Part shown: piece after piece, positions 51,980 through 60,634 of the stretch
Numbering within the stretch: the stretch's first letter is position 1
Layout: each line of letters starts with the position of its first letter
Origin: Fredinandcohnia aciditolerans
GTDB taxonomy: Bacteria > Bacillota > Bacilli > Bacillales > Bacillaceae_L
Reading direction: 5' to 3'
NCBI GenBank assembly: GCA_003640645.1
Contig: QGHH01000011.1
Location: forward strand, 62,001-126,000
DNA: 64,000 nucleotides
Notes under the pieces: model-generated
What the model saw: only the letters and a program-made list of their open reading frames with translations
Told to the model about the DNA's origin: nothing
Databases searched by the model: none
Position numbers and translations under genes: made by a program

Positions 51980-53278
51980 TTAAAACAATCTTTTAAACTC
52001 AGGAATTCGACCAGAGATCATTAGATCGTCTATTCCCTTATACTTTTCATCCCAACCGACATAACTCCCTGTTAAGCCCATTTTCTTAAGTTCTAATGCA
52101 CATTCTTTTAAATGCGCTAAAACAATCGGATTACTAGCTACGTCAGCATCAAAACATAAGTTTACATGCTGCACTCCCATTCTCTTAAGTATAGGAATAG
52201 CTAGTCTCCATGAGCCAACACCTGGTAAAGCTAAAAACACTTCCCCAATGTCCAGAATTTCTAATGGATCATAGAGTCTTTCAATCAAATCGGTTGCAAT
52301 GTCACACTTTAAAGGACCTTCACCAAGCCAAACAGTACGACTTTTTAAGGTTTGTCCAACTTTCCAGTCCTTTAACATTCGTGAAGGTACAGCTACATGT
52401 ACAGGTAGTGGGTTTTCTTCATCACCAGCACTTGTTCCATTTTGGTCATTTGCTGATGATAACCAGTAATAACGATTACCCTTCTTTACCTTTACCCAAC
52501 CTAATAAATCATTGTTATGGTAAATTGTTTGAAAATCACCCATTGGGAATTCTTTTTCTATGATGATTTCTCCTTCAAATGATACTTGAACGAGATTCGG
52601 TTGTTTAATGATTCTAGCTTGTAATCCATCTTTTCTTCTCTTTACGATTGCTACATTAGGAGGATTATCGATTCTGTATTGAAAACCAACTATTTGATTA
52701 TTTTCGTTACGGAATGGAATAAGAATCCCTTCTTGTCCTTTAATACTCCAAAATTCACCATATTTCCCGTTCATCTTAAAGAATCCTGGTACACCCGCGA
52801 AATCGTCAATGCCTAAATCATTTGATATAAATTTTGTGATAGTCCACGGTTTTTCTGGAAAGGATTTATACCTTCTAAGGTCAATTTGTCCTTTTGATAA
52901 TCCACGTTTTGGATCTAATAAATGTTTTTCGTGGCTATCTGAAAGTGATAAAAAATTTATCATAGAACGAAAAATCTTATCAAGATTCGAATTTTGTAAC
53001 TTCTTTTCTCCTATATGAACAGGTATTTTAGAAGTATCTATCTTACGAATCTTTTCACCTTTTAAAAAGTGCATATAGCCCGGTACAGCTGAGTTTTTTG
53101 CGAATGGTCTATCTGATTCTTTACGAATACAGACTACTAAATCGCCATCCTTATGTACCATACAACCACCTACAGAATTACAGATAGGGCAAGTCTCACG
53201 ATAGTACTCAAAAAAGACTACTTCTCCTGTTTCCTTATTTCTAATTTTTGTCGGTCGTAATGTTCGTACATTAGACAT
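51980..53278 (-). CDS. DUF3854/toprim primase-like protein
   Basis: 432 aa. N-terminal zinc finger (CPICNSVGGCMVHKDGDLVV then C) as in CHC2-type primases; a middle region of beta strands; C-terminal DUF3854 toprim-like fold: TVWLGEGPLKCDIATDLIER, FLALPGVGSWRLAI, HVNLCFDADVASNP (DxD) and YKGIDDLM. Typical of plasmid/phage primases without helicase domain. Behind the class I leader at 53.4 kb and the recurrent motif. Confidence 0.75.
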   Translation of the reverse strand: MSNVRTLRPTKIRNKETGEVVFFEYYRETCPICNSVGGCMVHKDGDLVVCIRKESDRPFAKNSAVPGYMHFLKGEKIRKIDTSKIPVHIGEKKLQNSNLDKIFRSMINFLSLSDSHEKHLLDPKRGLSKGQIDLRRYKSFPEKPWTITKFISNDLGIDDFAGVPGFFKMNGKYGEFWSIKGQEGILIPFRNENNQIVGFQYRIDNPPNVAIVKRRKDGLQARIIKQPNLVQVSFEGEIIIEKEFPMGDFQTIYHNNDLLGWVKVKKGNRYYWLSSANDQNGTSAGDEENPLPVHVAVPSRMLKDWKVGQTLKSRTVWLGEGPLKCDIATDLIERLYDPLEILDIGEVFLALPGVGSWRLAIPILKRMGVQHVNLCFDADVASNPIVLAHLKECALELKKMGLTGSYVGWDEKYKGIDDLMISGRIPEFKRLF

Positions 53279-53283
53279 GTTCT

Positions 53284-53311
53284 ACACCCTTTCGAATTGA
53301 TTTTTTAGAAA
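53284..53311 (-). repeat. recurrent leader motif, copy 7
   Basis: Minus strand TTTCTAAAAAATCAATTCGA then AAGGGTGTAGA; sits between the leader T-run and the primase-like start. Confidence 0.6.
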
Positions 53312-53312
53312 T

Positions 53313-53413
53313 AAAAAAAGACGAGCCTTCAGAACGATTATTACGCAGGTATCCCTACATACATCGAACCGAAAGTTCGTCTTGTTATTAACTACAAACC
53401 CTGCTAATAGCAG
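53313..53413 (-). promoter_or_regulatory. structured 5' leader, family copy F
   Basis: Read on the minus strand: a U-rich start closely like copy D (TATAGTTATTTCATTTTTTC), hairpin 1 CTGCTATTAGCAG (53413-53401), GGTTTG-type linker, then hairpin 2 with arms AAGACGA (from 53383) and TCGTCTT (to 53318) and a T-run. TAAGAT, a likely -10, ends 34 nt before hairpin 1, matching the other copies. A convincing -35 is not visible. Confidence 0.6.
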
Positions 53414-53484
53414 TAAATACAAAAAAGAAAAAATGAAATAACTATAATCTTAGTGTAGCATATTTCGATTGAATTTGAATATAC

Positions 53485-54891
53485 TTACCCATTAATCATA
53501 TTTTTCTCATAGTATCTATTAGCTTTTCTAGATTTGAATATGTAGTTTAATAGTTTATCACGAAATGTTTCTTCTCCTTGTAGCCTTTCTAACATTTCCT
53601 TTCCAACAAGAGCTTCGGTTAATCCGATATAGTGATCATGTAATTTGTAGAGTACTTCTCTTTGTGTAATTAGGGGTTCATCATCATAGTTGTTTTGTTG
53701 AATTTCCCTGTAGAGATTAGGTATCGTTCCTATTAATGGAATTTCCAATCGTTCACTTAGGGCCTTTGAGTAATCTTCCTTCATTGGTGAAATAAATACT
53801 AATTTACAAGGTATATTTTTAAGTATTAGGTGTTGGTGGATGTATTTTTTCCAAGTCTGCATAGTCAGGACTGAATTATCGCTCACAATCCAAACTTCAT
53901 CTACTGTTCTTAAAGTTTCTAATGTATAAGACTCAAACTTCCCTGTTGGTAAGTCAATAAATAATAGCTCGTAGAATCGTAACATTTTTGAGAAGTTATC
54001 AACCATTAAGGTTGGCCACGAAAATTCATGATCCTGTAAGTCAAACGGGAACCACGCTACTCCTTTGTAATTCCAAATAGTATCTTGAGCATCAGTATTT
54101 ATATTTGATAAATATTGACCAGGTGAAATCCAATTATGAGGAATTGTTTTACTATACCTTTCCAAAATCTCTTTATGTGATTGATTGGTCGTTATCCCTT
54201 CTAAAACAGCTATTTGAATGCGAAAACTCGATAGAAACATAGCATAATTCATTACAAGACTTGTTACACCACATCGAATAGGTGACCAAAAAGCTACTGT
54301 TTTTTGATCTTTTAATTGATATTTACTCGCAGGAAAGTAATGAGCTTGTTTTAGGTCAAACATTTTCTTCTCGAAATACTCTTGAGTATAGGACGATTTA
54401 TCATTTTTATTATTTGGTATGATGTGTATTTTAGGTTTCTCTTCTACCTTTGGCTTTTGTTCTTTAACAACTTGATTCGTGTTGTTTGGAATATTTTCTC
54501 TTGGAGCATGATTTGGAGTTTCAGCTGAACCTTTTATTTGGCTTTTAATCCAGTTATTAAAGCGAATATCTTTATAATTGGTAAATGTATTAATAGGTCT
54601 TACCTTTGGGCTGACAAAGTTCCCTCCTGTTTGGGTTAAATAGAGTGCTAATTCAATATTTGGAAAAATATCAAGTAGATCGTTATCAATCCATTCTTTT
54701 GAAGCTGAAATTTCGTCAACGATTAACAATGAATACCCTTCTCTTTTTTCTTCTTGTATAGAGACTGATAGTACAGATAAGTTTGTAGACTCAGTAACGG
54801 TTATTTCATCATTAGTTATGTTGTGTGATTTTAGAATACTGAGTATTGTTTGTCTTTCGTCTTCGTTATGCAAACTTATAAAAACTGACAT
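53485..54891 (-). CDS. MinD/CpaE-like protein with degenerate P-loop
   Basis: 468 aa. N-terminal receiver-like domain (LLIVDEISASKEWIDNDLLD), a polar linker (about 135-190), then a MinD/ParA-type domain: AFWSPIRCGVTSLVMNYAMF in place of the deviant Walker A, LLFIDLPTGKF as Walker B region. The signature lysines of KGGxGKT are missing, so ATPase activity is doubtful. Layout is like CpaE/TadZ. Its ATG immediately follows the stop of the XRE gene, so they are coupled. Possible role in positioning. Confidence 0.65.
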   Translation of the reverse strand: MSVFISLHNEDERQTILSILKSHNITNDEITVTESTNLSVLSVSIQEEKREGYSLLIVDEISASKEWIDNDLLDIFPNIELALYLTQTGGNFVSPKVRPINTFTNYKDIRFNNWIKSQIKGSAETPNHAPRENIPNNTNQVVKEQKPKVEEKPKIHIIPNNKNDKSSYTQEYFEKKMFDLKQAHYFPASKYQLKDQKTVAFWSPIRCGVTSLVMNYAMFLSSFRIQIAVLEGITTNQSHKEILERYSKTIPHNWISPGQYLSNINTDAQDTIWNYKGVAWFPFDLQDHEFSWPTLMVDNFSKMLRFYELLFIDLPTGKFESYTLETLRTVDEVWIVSDNSVLTMQTWKKYIHQHLILKNIPCKLVFISPMKEDYSKALSERLEIPLIGTIPNLYREIQQNNYDDEPLITQREVLYKLHDHYIGLTEALVGKEMLERLQGEETFRDKLLNYIFKSRKANRYYEKNMING

Positions 54892-55113
54892 CTACTTCAA
54901 TTCCTTTACATAAAGTGAATACTTATATTTTAGAAAATCCTCAATTTTACCTCTAAATTTGGAACTAATAGGTACTCTATAATTTTCAATATCTGATAAA
55001 TAGTTTTTAGAAACTCCTATTTCCTCAGAAAATTGAAACTGAGAGAGTCCACAACGCTTTCGAATAATAATTAGTGCTTCTACGTCACTATCAATTTGTA
55101 TACCATTTAACAT
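54892..55113 (-). CDS. XRE-type helix-turn-helix protein, 73 aa
   Basis: Residues 10-60: ALIIIRKRCGLSQFQFSEEI then GVSKNYLSDIENYRVPIS, a clear XRE fold. Directly upstream of the MinD-like gene. May repress this unit or act as its DNA-binding partner. Confidence 0.8.
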   Translation of the reverse strand: MLNGIQIDSDVEALIIIRKRCGLSQFQFSEEIGVSKNYLSDIENYRVPISSKFRGKIEDFLKYKYSLYVKELK

Positions 55114-55154
55114 ATATATCTCTTCTTTCTTTAAGGATATTATCTTTTAAACGT

Positions 55155-55206
55155 AAAAACCCCGCTCAAACACACTTATGGTAACAAAGTGTAAATGAGC
55201 GGGGTT
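55155..55206 (-). promoter_or_regulatory. leader hairpin of the XRE/MinD-like operon
   Basis: On the minus strand AACCCCGCTCA pairs with TGAGCGGGGTT, inner ACACT/AGTGT, then TTT. A TATAAT -10 lies about 30 nt before it. Terminator-like. Confidence 0.6.
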
Positions 55207-55291
55207 CGCTTTAGTAAGATTTATGAAGTTATGAGAATTATATCACAACTATCCTTTATTGACTATATGAAGAAATTACTCCCTTTTTATA

Positions 55292-55320
55292 TTGTATAGA
55301 TAATTTCTAAAAGGTATAAT
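55292..55320 (+). promoter_or_regulatory. promoter of leader B
   Basis: TTGTAT, 17 nt, TATAAT. Start site near 55327, giving a leader of about 206 nt. Confidence 0.7.
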
Positions 55321-55356
55321 GAATATATAAGTTTTTCATTTTTCTCTTTTTGTATT

Positions 55357-55463
55357 GTGCTTTTAATGCACTTGTTTACGTAATAATTTTAGACCTATTG
55401 GGTCGAATTCGTTAATACACATTATTTGTGTAAATTTATGAATCGATCTCAATAGGTCTTTTT
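55357..55463 (+). promoter_or_regulatory. structured 5' leader, family copy B
   Basis: U-rich start; hairpin 1 GTGC-ttttaat-GCAC (from 55357), 37 nt after the -10; hairpin 2 with outer arms AGACCTATTG (55391-55400) and CAATAGGTCT (55450-55459), TCGAATTC/GAATCGA, inner TACAC/GTGTA and five T. CCTATTGGG is shared with copy A. Confidence 0.7.
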
Positions 55464-55490
55464 GCGTTTATTGGGAGAATGGGAAACTTA

Positions 55491-55524
55491 TGAAAAAATC
55501 AATTCTAAGAAATAGAAAGGGTGT
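55491..55524 (+). repeat. recurrent leader motif, copy 5
   Basis: AAAAAATCAATTCTAAGAAA then AGGGTGT, upstream of the Rad52-type gene start. Confidence 0.6.
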
Positions 55525-55532
55525 GTAAGTAC

Positions 55533-56480
55533 ATGACTAATATTGTCTGTACGGAACAAAAAGAAATTATGGAAAAGCTGCAAGCTCCTTTTGAGTCTCA
55601 TGATGTTGAATGGAGAGTGCAAAGGTCTGTTTCTAATGGTACCAAAGTTGTAGTAAATGCCTACATCACGAATCGAGCTATTATGAATCGCCTTGATGAA
55701 GTGTTTGGCTATGGTAACTGGAAAAATGAATTTACGCACATTGGAAATATGGGTGTTAAATGCAGAATTTCAGTTAAAGTTGGTGACGAATGGGTTTACA
55801 AGGAGGATGGAGTGGAATTCAAAGTTAGTAGCGATAACGAGAAGATTGATCCTATTAAAACTGCTTATTCCAATGCAATGAAACGTTGTGGAGTGCAGCT
55901 TGGGATTGGTCGTTATCTTTATGACCTAAACGATGTGATTGTTCCCCTCCAGGAAAGAGGACAAAATTACCACAAGAGTAAGTATTGGAATAATCCACAA
56001 TTACCTGCTTGGGCATTGCCTAAAAATAGTGGCAATTCCTCTAATAACGGAAATCCTAACAATCAAGCATCTAACAACGGGCAAAATTCTTCTGGCAATA
56101 ACGGACCTAATCCTAAACAAGAAGCTTTTAGAATTATTCGAGAACGCGAGGAACTTTGCGGTTTGAGTAAGGATAAAGATTTAGCTTTTCGCTTGTTTAA
56201 AAAGGTGAATCCTGAAACAAAAGCTCTAAAATACACAGGGATTACCGGTTATGCTAGTAATGATGAATTGAAAGAGTATTGCAAGGTATTAAAACCTGTT
56301 TCTGTATTAGTTGAAATGGGCCGTAAATATGGTTATTCTGATGAACAAATTGTTGCTACAATGGCAAGAATTAAATCAGAACCGACTATTAAAAACCTGC
56401 ATAATCTATTCTTTAATCTCACAGAGGTAGATATTAATGCCTTTAGAGATATGGCAATAGCAAATAAACAATCAGCATAA
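55533..56480 (+). CDS. Rad52/22-family single-strand annealing protein
   Basis: 315 aa. LQAPFESHDVEWRVQRSV, YITNRAIMNRLDEVFG, YGNWKNEF and SNAMKRCGVQLGIGRYLYDL form the Rad52/Rad22 core used by phages and plasmids for annealing-type recombination. A low-complexity Asn/Ser/Gly linker (about 165-195) precedes a helical C-terminal domain. ATG at 55533 follows GAAAGGGTG. Heads the dnaN-E1 operon. Confidence 0.85.
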   Translation: MTNIVCTEQKEIMEKLQAPFESHDVEWRVQRSVSNGTKVVVNAYITNRAIMNRLDEVFGYGNWKNEFTHIGNMGVKCRISVKVGDEWVYKEDGVEFKVSSDNEKIDPIKTAYSNAMKRCGVQLGIGRYLYDLNDVIVPLQERGQNYHKSKYWNNPQLPAWALPKNSGNSSNNGNPNNQASNNGQNSSGNNGPNPKQEAFRIIREREELCGLSKDKDLAFRLFKKVNPETKALKYTGITGYASNDELKEYCKVLKPVSVLVEMGRKYGYSDEQIVATMARIKSEPTIKNLHNLFFNLTEVDINAFRDMAIANKQSA

Positions 56481-56495
56481 AAACGCATGGGTGGT

Positions 56496-56536
56496 AAAGC
56501 ACAAAGGGAGTTATAGTACTCTTTTTGTGCTTTTTT
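56496..56536 (+). terminator. terminator-like hairpin between the annealing-protein gene and dnaN
   Basis: Outer AAGCACAAA/TTTGTGCTT with inner GAGT/ACTC and six T. The next start is 43 nt away behind the recurrent motif; no promoter fits, so an attenuator is likely. Confidence 0.7.
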
Positions 56537-56537
56537 G

Positions 56538-56572
56538 TTTCTAAAACAATAAATAATCAATTCTAGGAGGAT
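56538..56572 (+). repeat. recurrent leader motif, copy 6
   Basis: TTTCTAAAACA...AATCAATTCTAGGAGG, ending in the dnaN ribosome binding site. Confidence 0.6.
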
Positions 56573-56578
56573 GTAAAA

Positions 56579-57715
56579 ATGAAATTAACATTACCAATTC
56601 AAACTTTAAAGGACGCATTACAAAAGGTATCTAAGGGTATTCCAAAGTCTTCAAGCCTACCAATTTTAAACGGGATTCATGCTGTTGTTGACAAAGATTC
56701 GGATGATGCAATTATCCTCACAACTTCGGATTCTTCTAATACATTTCAAGTCTGTATCAAAAAAACAGAAGATATTGAGATTATCAGCAATGGAGCGCAA
56801 GTATGGTCTCCCAAAATGACTGATATAATTTCAAAGCTGTCCGGTGAAACTGTCACAATTGAAGGAAATGATAGATATCATTCCAAAATTAAAGCAGGTA
56901 AATCGGTATTTGAATTGGCTGGAGCAGATCCAGAAGAATATCCAAAGTTTCCTAAATTAGATTCTGAACACAGCATTAAAATGCCTTTCAGTGAGTTCCA
57001 GGGACTAATTAATAAAACAGCTTTTGCAGCAGCAAAGACAGACACTCGACCAATTCTTAAGGCTGTATTATGGGATATTTCTACCGAGGGATTAATCGTC
57101 ACATCAACTGACTCCCATAGAATGGGTAGAGTCTACAAGAAAGGTGCATATGGTTTTGAAGGGAAATTTCCTGTCGAAGCAAAGGAATTAAAAGAAAAAA
57201 TAACAAAAGTTTTTGGTGATGGAGATGTAGAAATTTTTGTAAGTGGAACTCAATTCTGTATTAAAGACAAACATGTTACGGTATTTACTCGCTTATTAGA
57301 GGGTAATTATCCTGATGTTTCGAGATTGATACCAAATGAGTTCTCAACTCAACTAACTTTAAATCGAAAAGAGCTAGTTGAATCCTTACAACGTATGATG
57401 TTACTGGTTAACTCAGAAGGAAAGAGCGCAGTAACGATGGAACCAAGTGGGATGGGAATTCTACTTAAATCAACCACTGTTGACATTGGGAGTGTACAAG
57501 AAGAACTTTTTTACTCTGAGTTAGATGGAGATGAATTCCAAAAGATTGCATTTAGTCCAAAGTATCTACAAGAAGCGGTGCAAGCAATGGAAAGCGATGA
57601 AGTAACCTTCTGTTTACAAGGCCCAATGAAGCCATTCCTTGTTGTTCCTAAAGACAGTGAGGAAAATAAACAATTACGAGAGGTACAGTTAATCTTGCCT
57701 GTTAGAACATATTAA
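56579..57715 (+). CDS. dnaN: DNA polymerase III beta subunit (sliding clamp)
   Basis: 378 aa, full family length, three clamp domains. MKLTLPIQTLKDALQKVSKG start, SSLPILNGI, TDTRPILKAVLWDI, TSTDSHRMGR, LLEGNYPD, and the ending LILPVRTY are diagnostic. It encircles DNA and tethers polymerases and other partners. A plasmid-borne copy beside Rad52-type and ubiquitin-like genes is notable. Clamp-binding-like peptides occur in other element proteins. Confidence 0.95.
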   Translation: MKLTLPIQTLKDALQKVSKGIPKSSSLPILNGIHAVVDKDSDDAIILTTSDSSNTFQVCIKKTEDIEIISNGAQVWSPKMTDIISKLSGETVTIEGNDRYHSKIKAGKSVFELAGADPEEYPKFPKLDSEHSIKMPFSEFQGLINKTAFAAAKTDTRPILKAVLWDISTEGLIVTSTDSHRMGRVYKKGAYGFEGKFPVEAKELKEKITKVFGDGDVEIFVSGTQFCIKDKHVTVFTRLLEGNYPDVSRLIPNEFSTQLTLNRKELVESLQRMMLLVNSEGKSAVTMEPSGMGILLKSTTVDIGSVQEELFYSELDGDEFQKIAFSPKYLQEAVQAMESDEVTFCLQGPMKPFLVVPKDSEENKQLREVQLILPVRTY

Positions 57716-57734
57716 GCGAGAAAAATAATAATTT

Positions 57735-57768
57735 AAAGAAGGATGCGGACTCCCCTTTTCTTCTTTTC
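57735..57768 (+). promoter_or_regulatory. weak hairpin before the 57786 gene
   Basis: AAAGAAG/CTTCTTT with a T-rich tail, then TAGGAGG. Fits the pattern of pre-start hairpins, though the stem is weak. Confidence 0.35.
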
Positions 57769-57785
57769 TATTAGGAGGAAATATC

Positions 57786-58115
57786 TTGAGCGGATTTAAT
57801 AAAAAAAGGTTTTTAGATAGCCTAAAGCCTTATAAAAAAATCGATAAATCCCCTCCAACCGAGGGATTTATGTATGTGTTTGATATCATCATGAGTCCAC
57901 CATATGTAAAGGATATTGATTTTGATAAGTTCACATTAGATGAACTGTATCAAGCTACACAACACTTTCATAATGTGGTGGTTGAAGATGAAGAAGAATT
58001 TGCTACTCAAAATGCGGGTGAACCTTTTTATGAAACGTTTCGGATGTATGACGTTTTCAATAGATTTTCGGTAAATCCATTTAAAACCTATGAAGCAGAT
58101 GATGATTTTATTTAG
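57786..58115 (+). CDS. hypothetical protein in the E1/E2/JAB cassette, 109 aa
   Basis: TTG start after TAGGAGG. Starts MSGFNKKRFLDSLKPYKKID; acidic helical C-terminus. Does not show a di-glycine tail, so it is not an obvious ubiquitin-like protein. Conserved partner status is inferred from the tight gene order. Confidence 0.6.
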   Translation: MSGFNKKRFLDSLKPYKKIDKSPPTEGFMYVFDIIMSPPYVKDIDFDKFTLDELYQATQHFHNVVVEDEEEFATQNAGEPFYETFRMYDVFNRFSVNPFKTYEADDDFI

Positions 58116-58135
58116 GAATCAAGGAGGTTACTTTC

Positions 58136-58693
58136 ATGGATGATAAACTCCCTCACTTTTCTCACTTAGATAGTGAAACAATGGGATATATGAGTAATTC
58201 AATCGAAAATCTTATCGCATTAAAGGTGCTTCATGATGCTGGATATAGCCTAAACGTAGACCAATACGATTTAATCATTTATGGTGATGATCCTTCAGGT
58301 GAAATATTTGAAAAGGGCCTGATTGCGTTATTTGATTGTACGGACTCGGAGATTCTGAATATTATGGATGATGAAAAAAACTTATCAGAATTTCAGTACA
58401 AAGATTCTTGTCCAGAGCGTGTTCTTAAATTGCGAAGTAGATTAATTGAAAGATGTTTCGAATACCTATCAGATAAATTGCTACAAAAATATGAAAAATA
58501 TCCTGGTATTGAAGATGGTATTAGTTATCTTCATTTTAACAAGGAGACATTAACCCTTGATATCGGATATGACATGGTATTTCCAGTCGGAACTATGATT
58601 TCATGTTTTCTAGGTTTGAAAAATAACTTAAATAAGGTAATTGATAATCTGATGTCTACTAATCAAAAGAATGAAGAAAGGATGGTATCTTAA
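58136..58693 (+). CDS. hypothetical protein in the E1/E2/JAB cassette, 185 aa
   Basis: Starts MDDKLPHFSHLDSETMGYMS; helical, acidic. AAGGAGG site; its stop overlaps the next start as TAATG, so it is coupled to the E2-like gene. Function unknown. Confidence 0.6.
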   Translation: MDDKLPHFSHLDSETMGYMSNSIENLIALKVLHDAGYSLNVDQYDLIIYGDDPSGEIFEKGLIALFDCTDSEILNIMDDEKNLSEFQYKDSCPERVLKLRSRLIERCFEYLSDKLLQKYEKYPGIEDGISYLHFNKETLTLDIGYDMVFPVGTMISCFLGLKNNLNKVIDNLMSTNQKNEERMVS

Positions 58694-59379
58694 TGCCAAT
58701 TCGTATAGAAATATCGGATGAAATTAGCCATTTCTCTGATTATGTCACAGTAAAAGAACTGTCCAGTGATGGTACTGTTATTAATTCTGAATTCTCTATG
58801 ACGATTGATCAACTTATTGTTCTTTTGCAAAGGGAAAAATTCAGTATTGATGATGAGCCTGAAAAAGTAATTGAAACACCTATTCTCCCCCCTTCTGTTA
58901 TTAAGCATGTAATGGTGGATAGAAAAGAAGGCACTCAAGACTTTTTCCTTCATGTTCCTAAAAAGAGATGGGATGTTACATATGAAGGAAAACGATATTT
59001 TGATGTGGGTTTTCCTCGAATGGTGTTTAGAGTAAGAATTAAGGGAAACCACTTTTTAACAGCTAACGTCGTTGCGTTGTTAGAGAATGAGTCTCTTTCA
59101 GATGATATGAGGGTCTATAAATTTCCATTTGGAAATGTTCAATCTTCAACTATCTGTATGGGTGCAAATGCCTTTCCCTCATTAAAGAGCATTAATGATT
59201 TAGAAAGGTTTCCCGCTTATTTTGCTGCTCTTCCTTTTTCAAGTGACTGGTACGTAAATCGTAATAAAGCAGGTATGGGTGGGCAAGATGAGATGTTTGA
59301 AGAATTGCAAGGCAAAGACTTTCCTGATGAATGGTTATCTTCTAAGGAAGTTACATTTGCTTATCAATTTAAATACTAA
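58693..59379 (+). CDS. E2-like protein (PRTRC_B / Prok-E2_D type)
   Basis: 228 aa. LPPSVIKHVMVDR, FFLHVPKKRW, MVFRVRIKGNHF, then MRVYKFPFGNVQSSTICMG (139-157) matches the Prok-E2_D/PRTRC protein B pattern: FPFGNV followed by a conserved Cys (C155) as possible thioester residue. In PRTRC cassettes this protein is encoded next to a ThiF-type E1 and a JAB protein, as here. It would accept an activated ubiquitin-like tail from the E1 (family inference). Alignment is by eye. Confidence 0.7.
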   Translation: MPIRIEISDEISHFSDYVTVKELSSDGTVINSEFSMTIDQLIVLLQREKFSIDDEPEKVIETPILPPSVIKHVMVDRKEGTQDFFLHVPKKRWDVTYEGKRYFDVGFPRMVFRVRIKGNHFLTANVVALLENESLSDDMRVYKFPFGNVQSSTICMGANAFPSLKSINDLERFPAYFAALPFSSDWYVNRNKAGMGGQDEMFEELQGKDFPDEWLSSKEVTFAYQFKY

Positions 59380-59427
59380 TCTATGAATGTATAAAATTAT
59401 AAATTTATTATCAGGAGGAATTTAAAA

Positions 59428-60621
59428 ATGGCTGTAGATCAAATGAATATTTTATCACTATTAGGTATGGATGACGATGTAGTAGAGGTTTCTGCAAAGG
59501 AGAAAGCAAAGAAAACCGAAAGCAACAAGAAAACTGCTCCTGCAGCAAATAATAACTCTAACAATAAAAATCAAGGTGATAAGCTGGAGGTAAATACTGA
59601 AACAATTATTCGTCATGAAGGTATTAATATTCCTATTACTGCTTATTTCTCAGAGCAAGAGCTTACTGAAGGTATCCTTAAGGATGATGGCAAACCTACT
59701 CCTATCACAGAGGAAGATATTCGTGAACGAATGGAAACTCAAGTAGTTTTTATTGGAGAGGAATCTGTACCTTTTGGTCCCTGTATTGAGCTTTTACCAG
59801 ATTATACAGTCGTGGTATTCAGTAAGAAAAAGAATATGGTTATGGCTATTCCTTCTGCTCGTAAGAAGGGTGCTTCAACCAGTGTATGTAGAAAGAATGA
59901 AGTTACAGCTCCGGCTGTAGCTTCTTTTTTACATGAAAAAATTCCGTTTTCTATATTATTAGAATTCATGAAAGTGGCCTATCATTATGCAAAATATAAC
60001 ATGGAAGTACATGGTGATATTTTTTGGAATGTTGAAGAACAGAAGTATGAACTTATTATTCCCGAACAAAAAGTTACTCGTGTTAATTGCTATGATTTTG
60101 TACATGATTGTATGGAAATAATGGAAAGAGATCTTGTGAAAAAGTGTGAGATTCATTCACATCATTTTATGCAAACATTCCCTTCTCCTACAGATGATGC
60201 AGATGAAAAACGGGAAAAATTAGTGTACTGTATTATCGGGGATTTTGGTAATCCTTTATACCCTAATTTGTATACTAGAACATATAAGGATGGAGAATAT
60301 ATCACACTAGATTCTAAGGATGTTTTTTATGTGGATATGGACCTTTCAGTAAGTATGGATGCACTTAACAATGTAAAAGAAGGCTTGCCTTATGATTTAC
60401 CTCAGGTGCATATTAATGGACCGGGTAATATGTATGAAATTGTTGTAGAAGTAGATTACTATAATCCTTTCTATCAGGATTTTCATATAAATAAGTATAC
60501 AAATGTATTTACTGGCAATGTTGATTATGTTGCTATGGATAAAGCCAAAAGCTATTATTCTTCTTTACTCGGTATTGATGAAAGTAAGGTTAGAATAGTT
60601 CGGTTTGAAGAAATTGTATGA
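59428..60621 (+). CDS. JAB/MPN isopeptidase-like protein with possible ubiquitin-like N-terminal domain
   Basis: 397 aa. JAMM motif EIHSHHFMQTFPSPTDD: H243, H245, S253, D256, with E193 as possible fifth residue. This is the zinc protease fold that removes ubiquitin-like tags. Residues 1-50 are a low-complexity linker. Residues about 55-150 (IIRHEGINIPITAYFSEQEL...TPITEEDIRERM...TVVVFSKKKN...ARKKGAS) resemble PRTRC protein C, the ubiquitin-like member, suggesting a fused substrate-protease. The C-terminal 100 residues form a further alpha/beta domain. AGGAGG site. Confidence 0.72.
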   Translation: MAVDQMNILSLLGMDDDVVEVSAKEKAKKTESNKKTAPAANNNSNNKNQGDKLEVNTETIIRHEGINIPITAYFSEQELTEGILKDDGKPTPITEEDIRERMETQVVFIGEESVPFGPCIELLPDYTVVVFSKKKNMVMAIPSARKKGASTSVCRKNEVTAPAVASFLHEKIPFSILLEFMKVAYHYAKYNMEVHGDIFWNVEEQKYELIIPEQKVTRVNCYDFVHDCMEIMERDLVKKCEIHSHHFMQTFPSPTDDADEKREKLVYCIIGDFGNPLYPNLYTRTYKDGEYITLDSKDVFYVDMDLSVSMDALNNVKEGLPYDLPQVHINGPGNMYEIVVEVDYYNPFYQDFHINKYTNVFTGNVDYVAMDKAKSYYSSLLGIDESKVRIVRFEEIV

Positions 60622-60634
60622 GAGGATGTTGACT

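Noticed and set aside
52210-52563. 117-codon plus frame inside the primase-like gene
   Set aside because: Antisense to conserved toprim motifs; no binding site.
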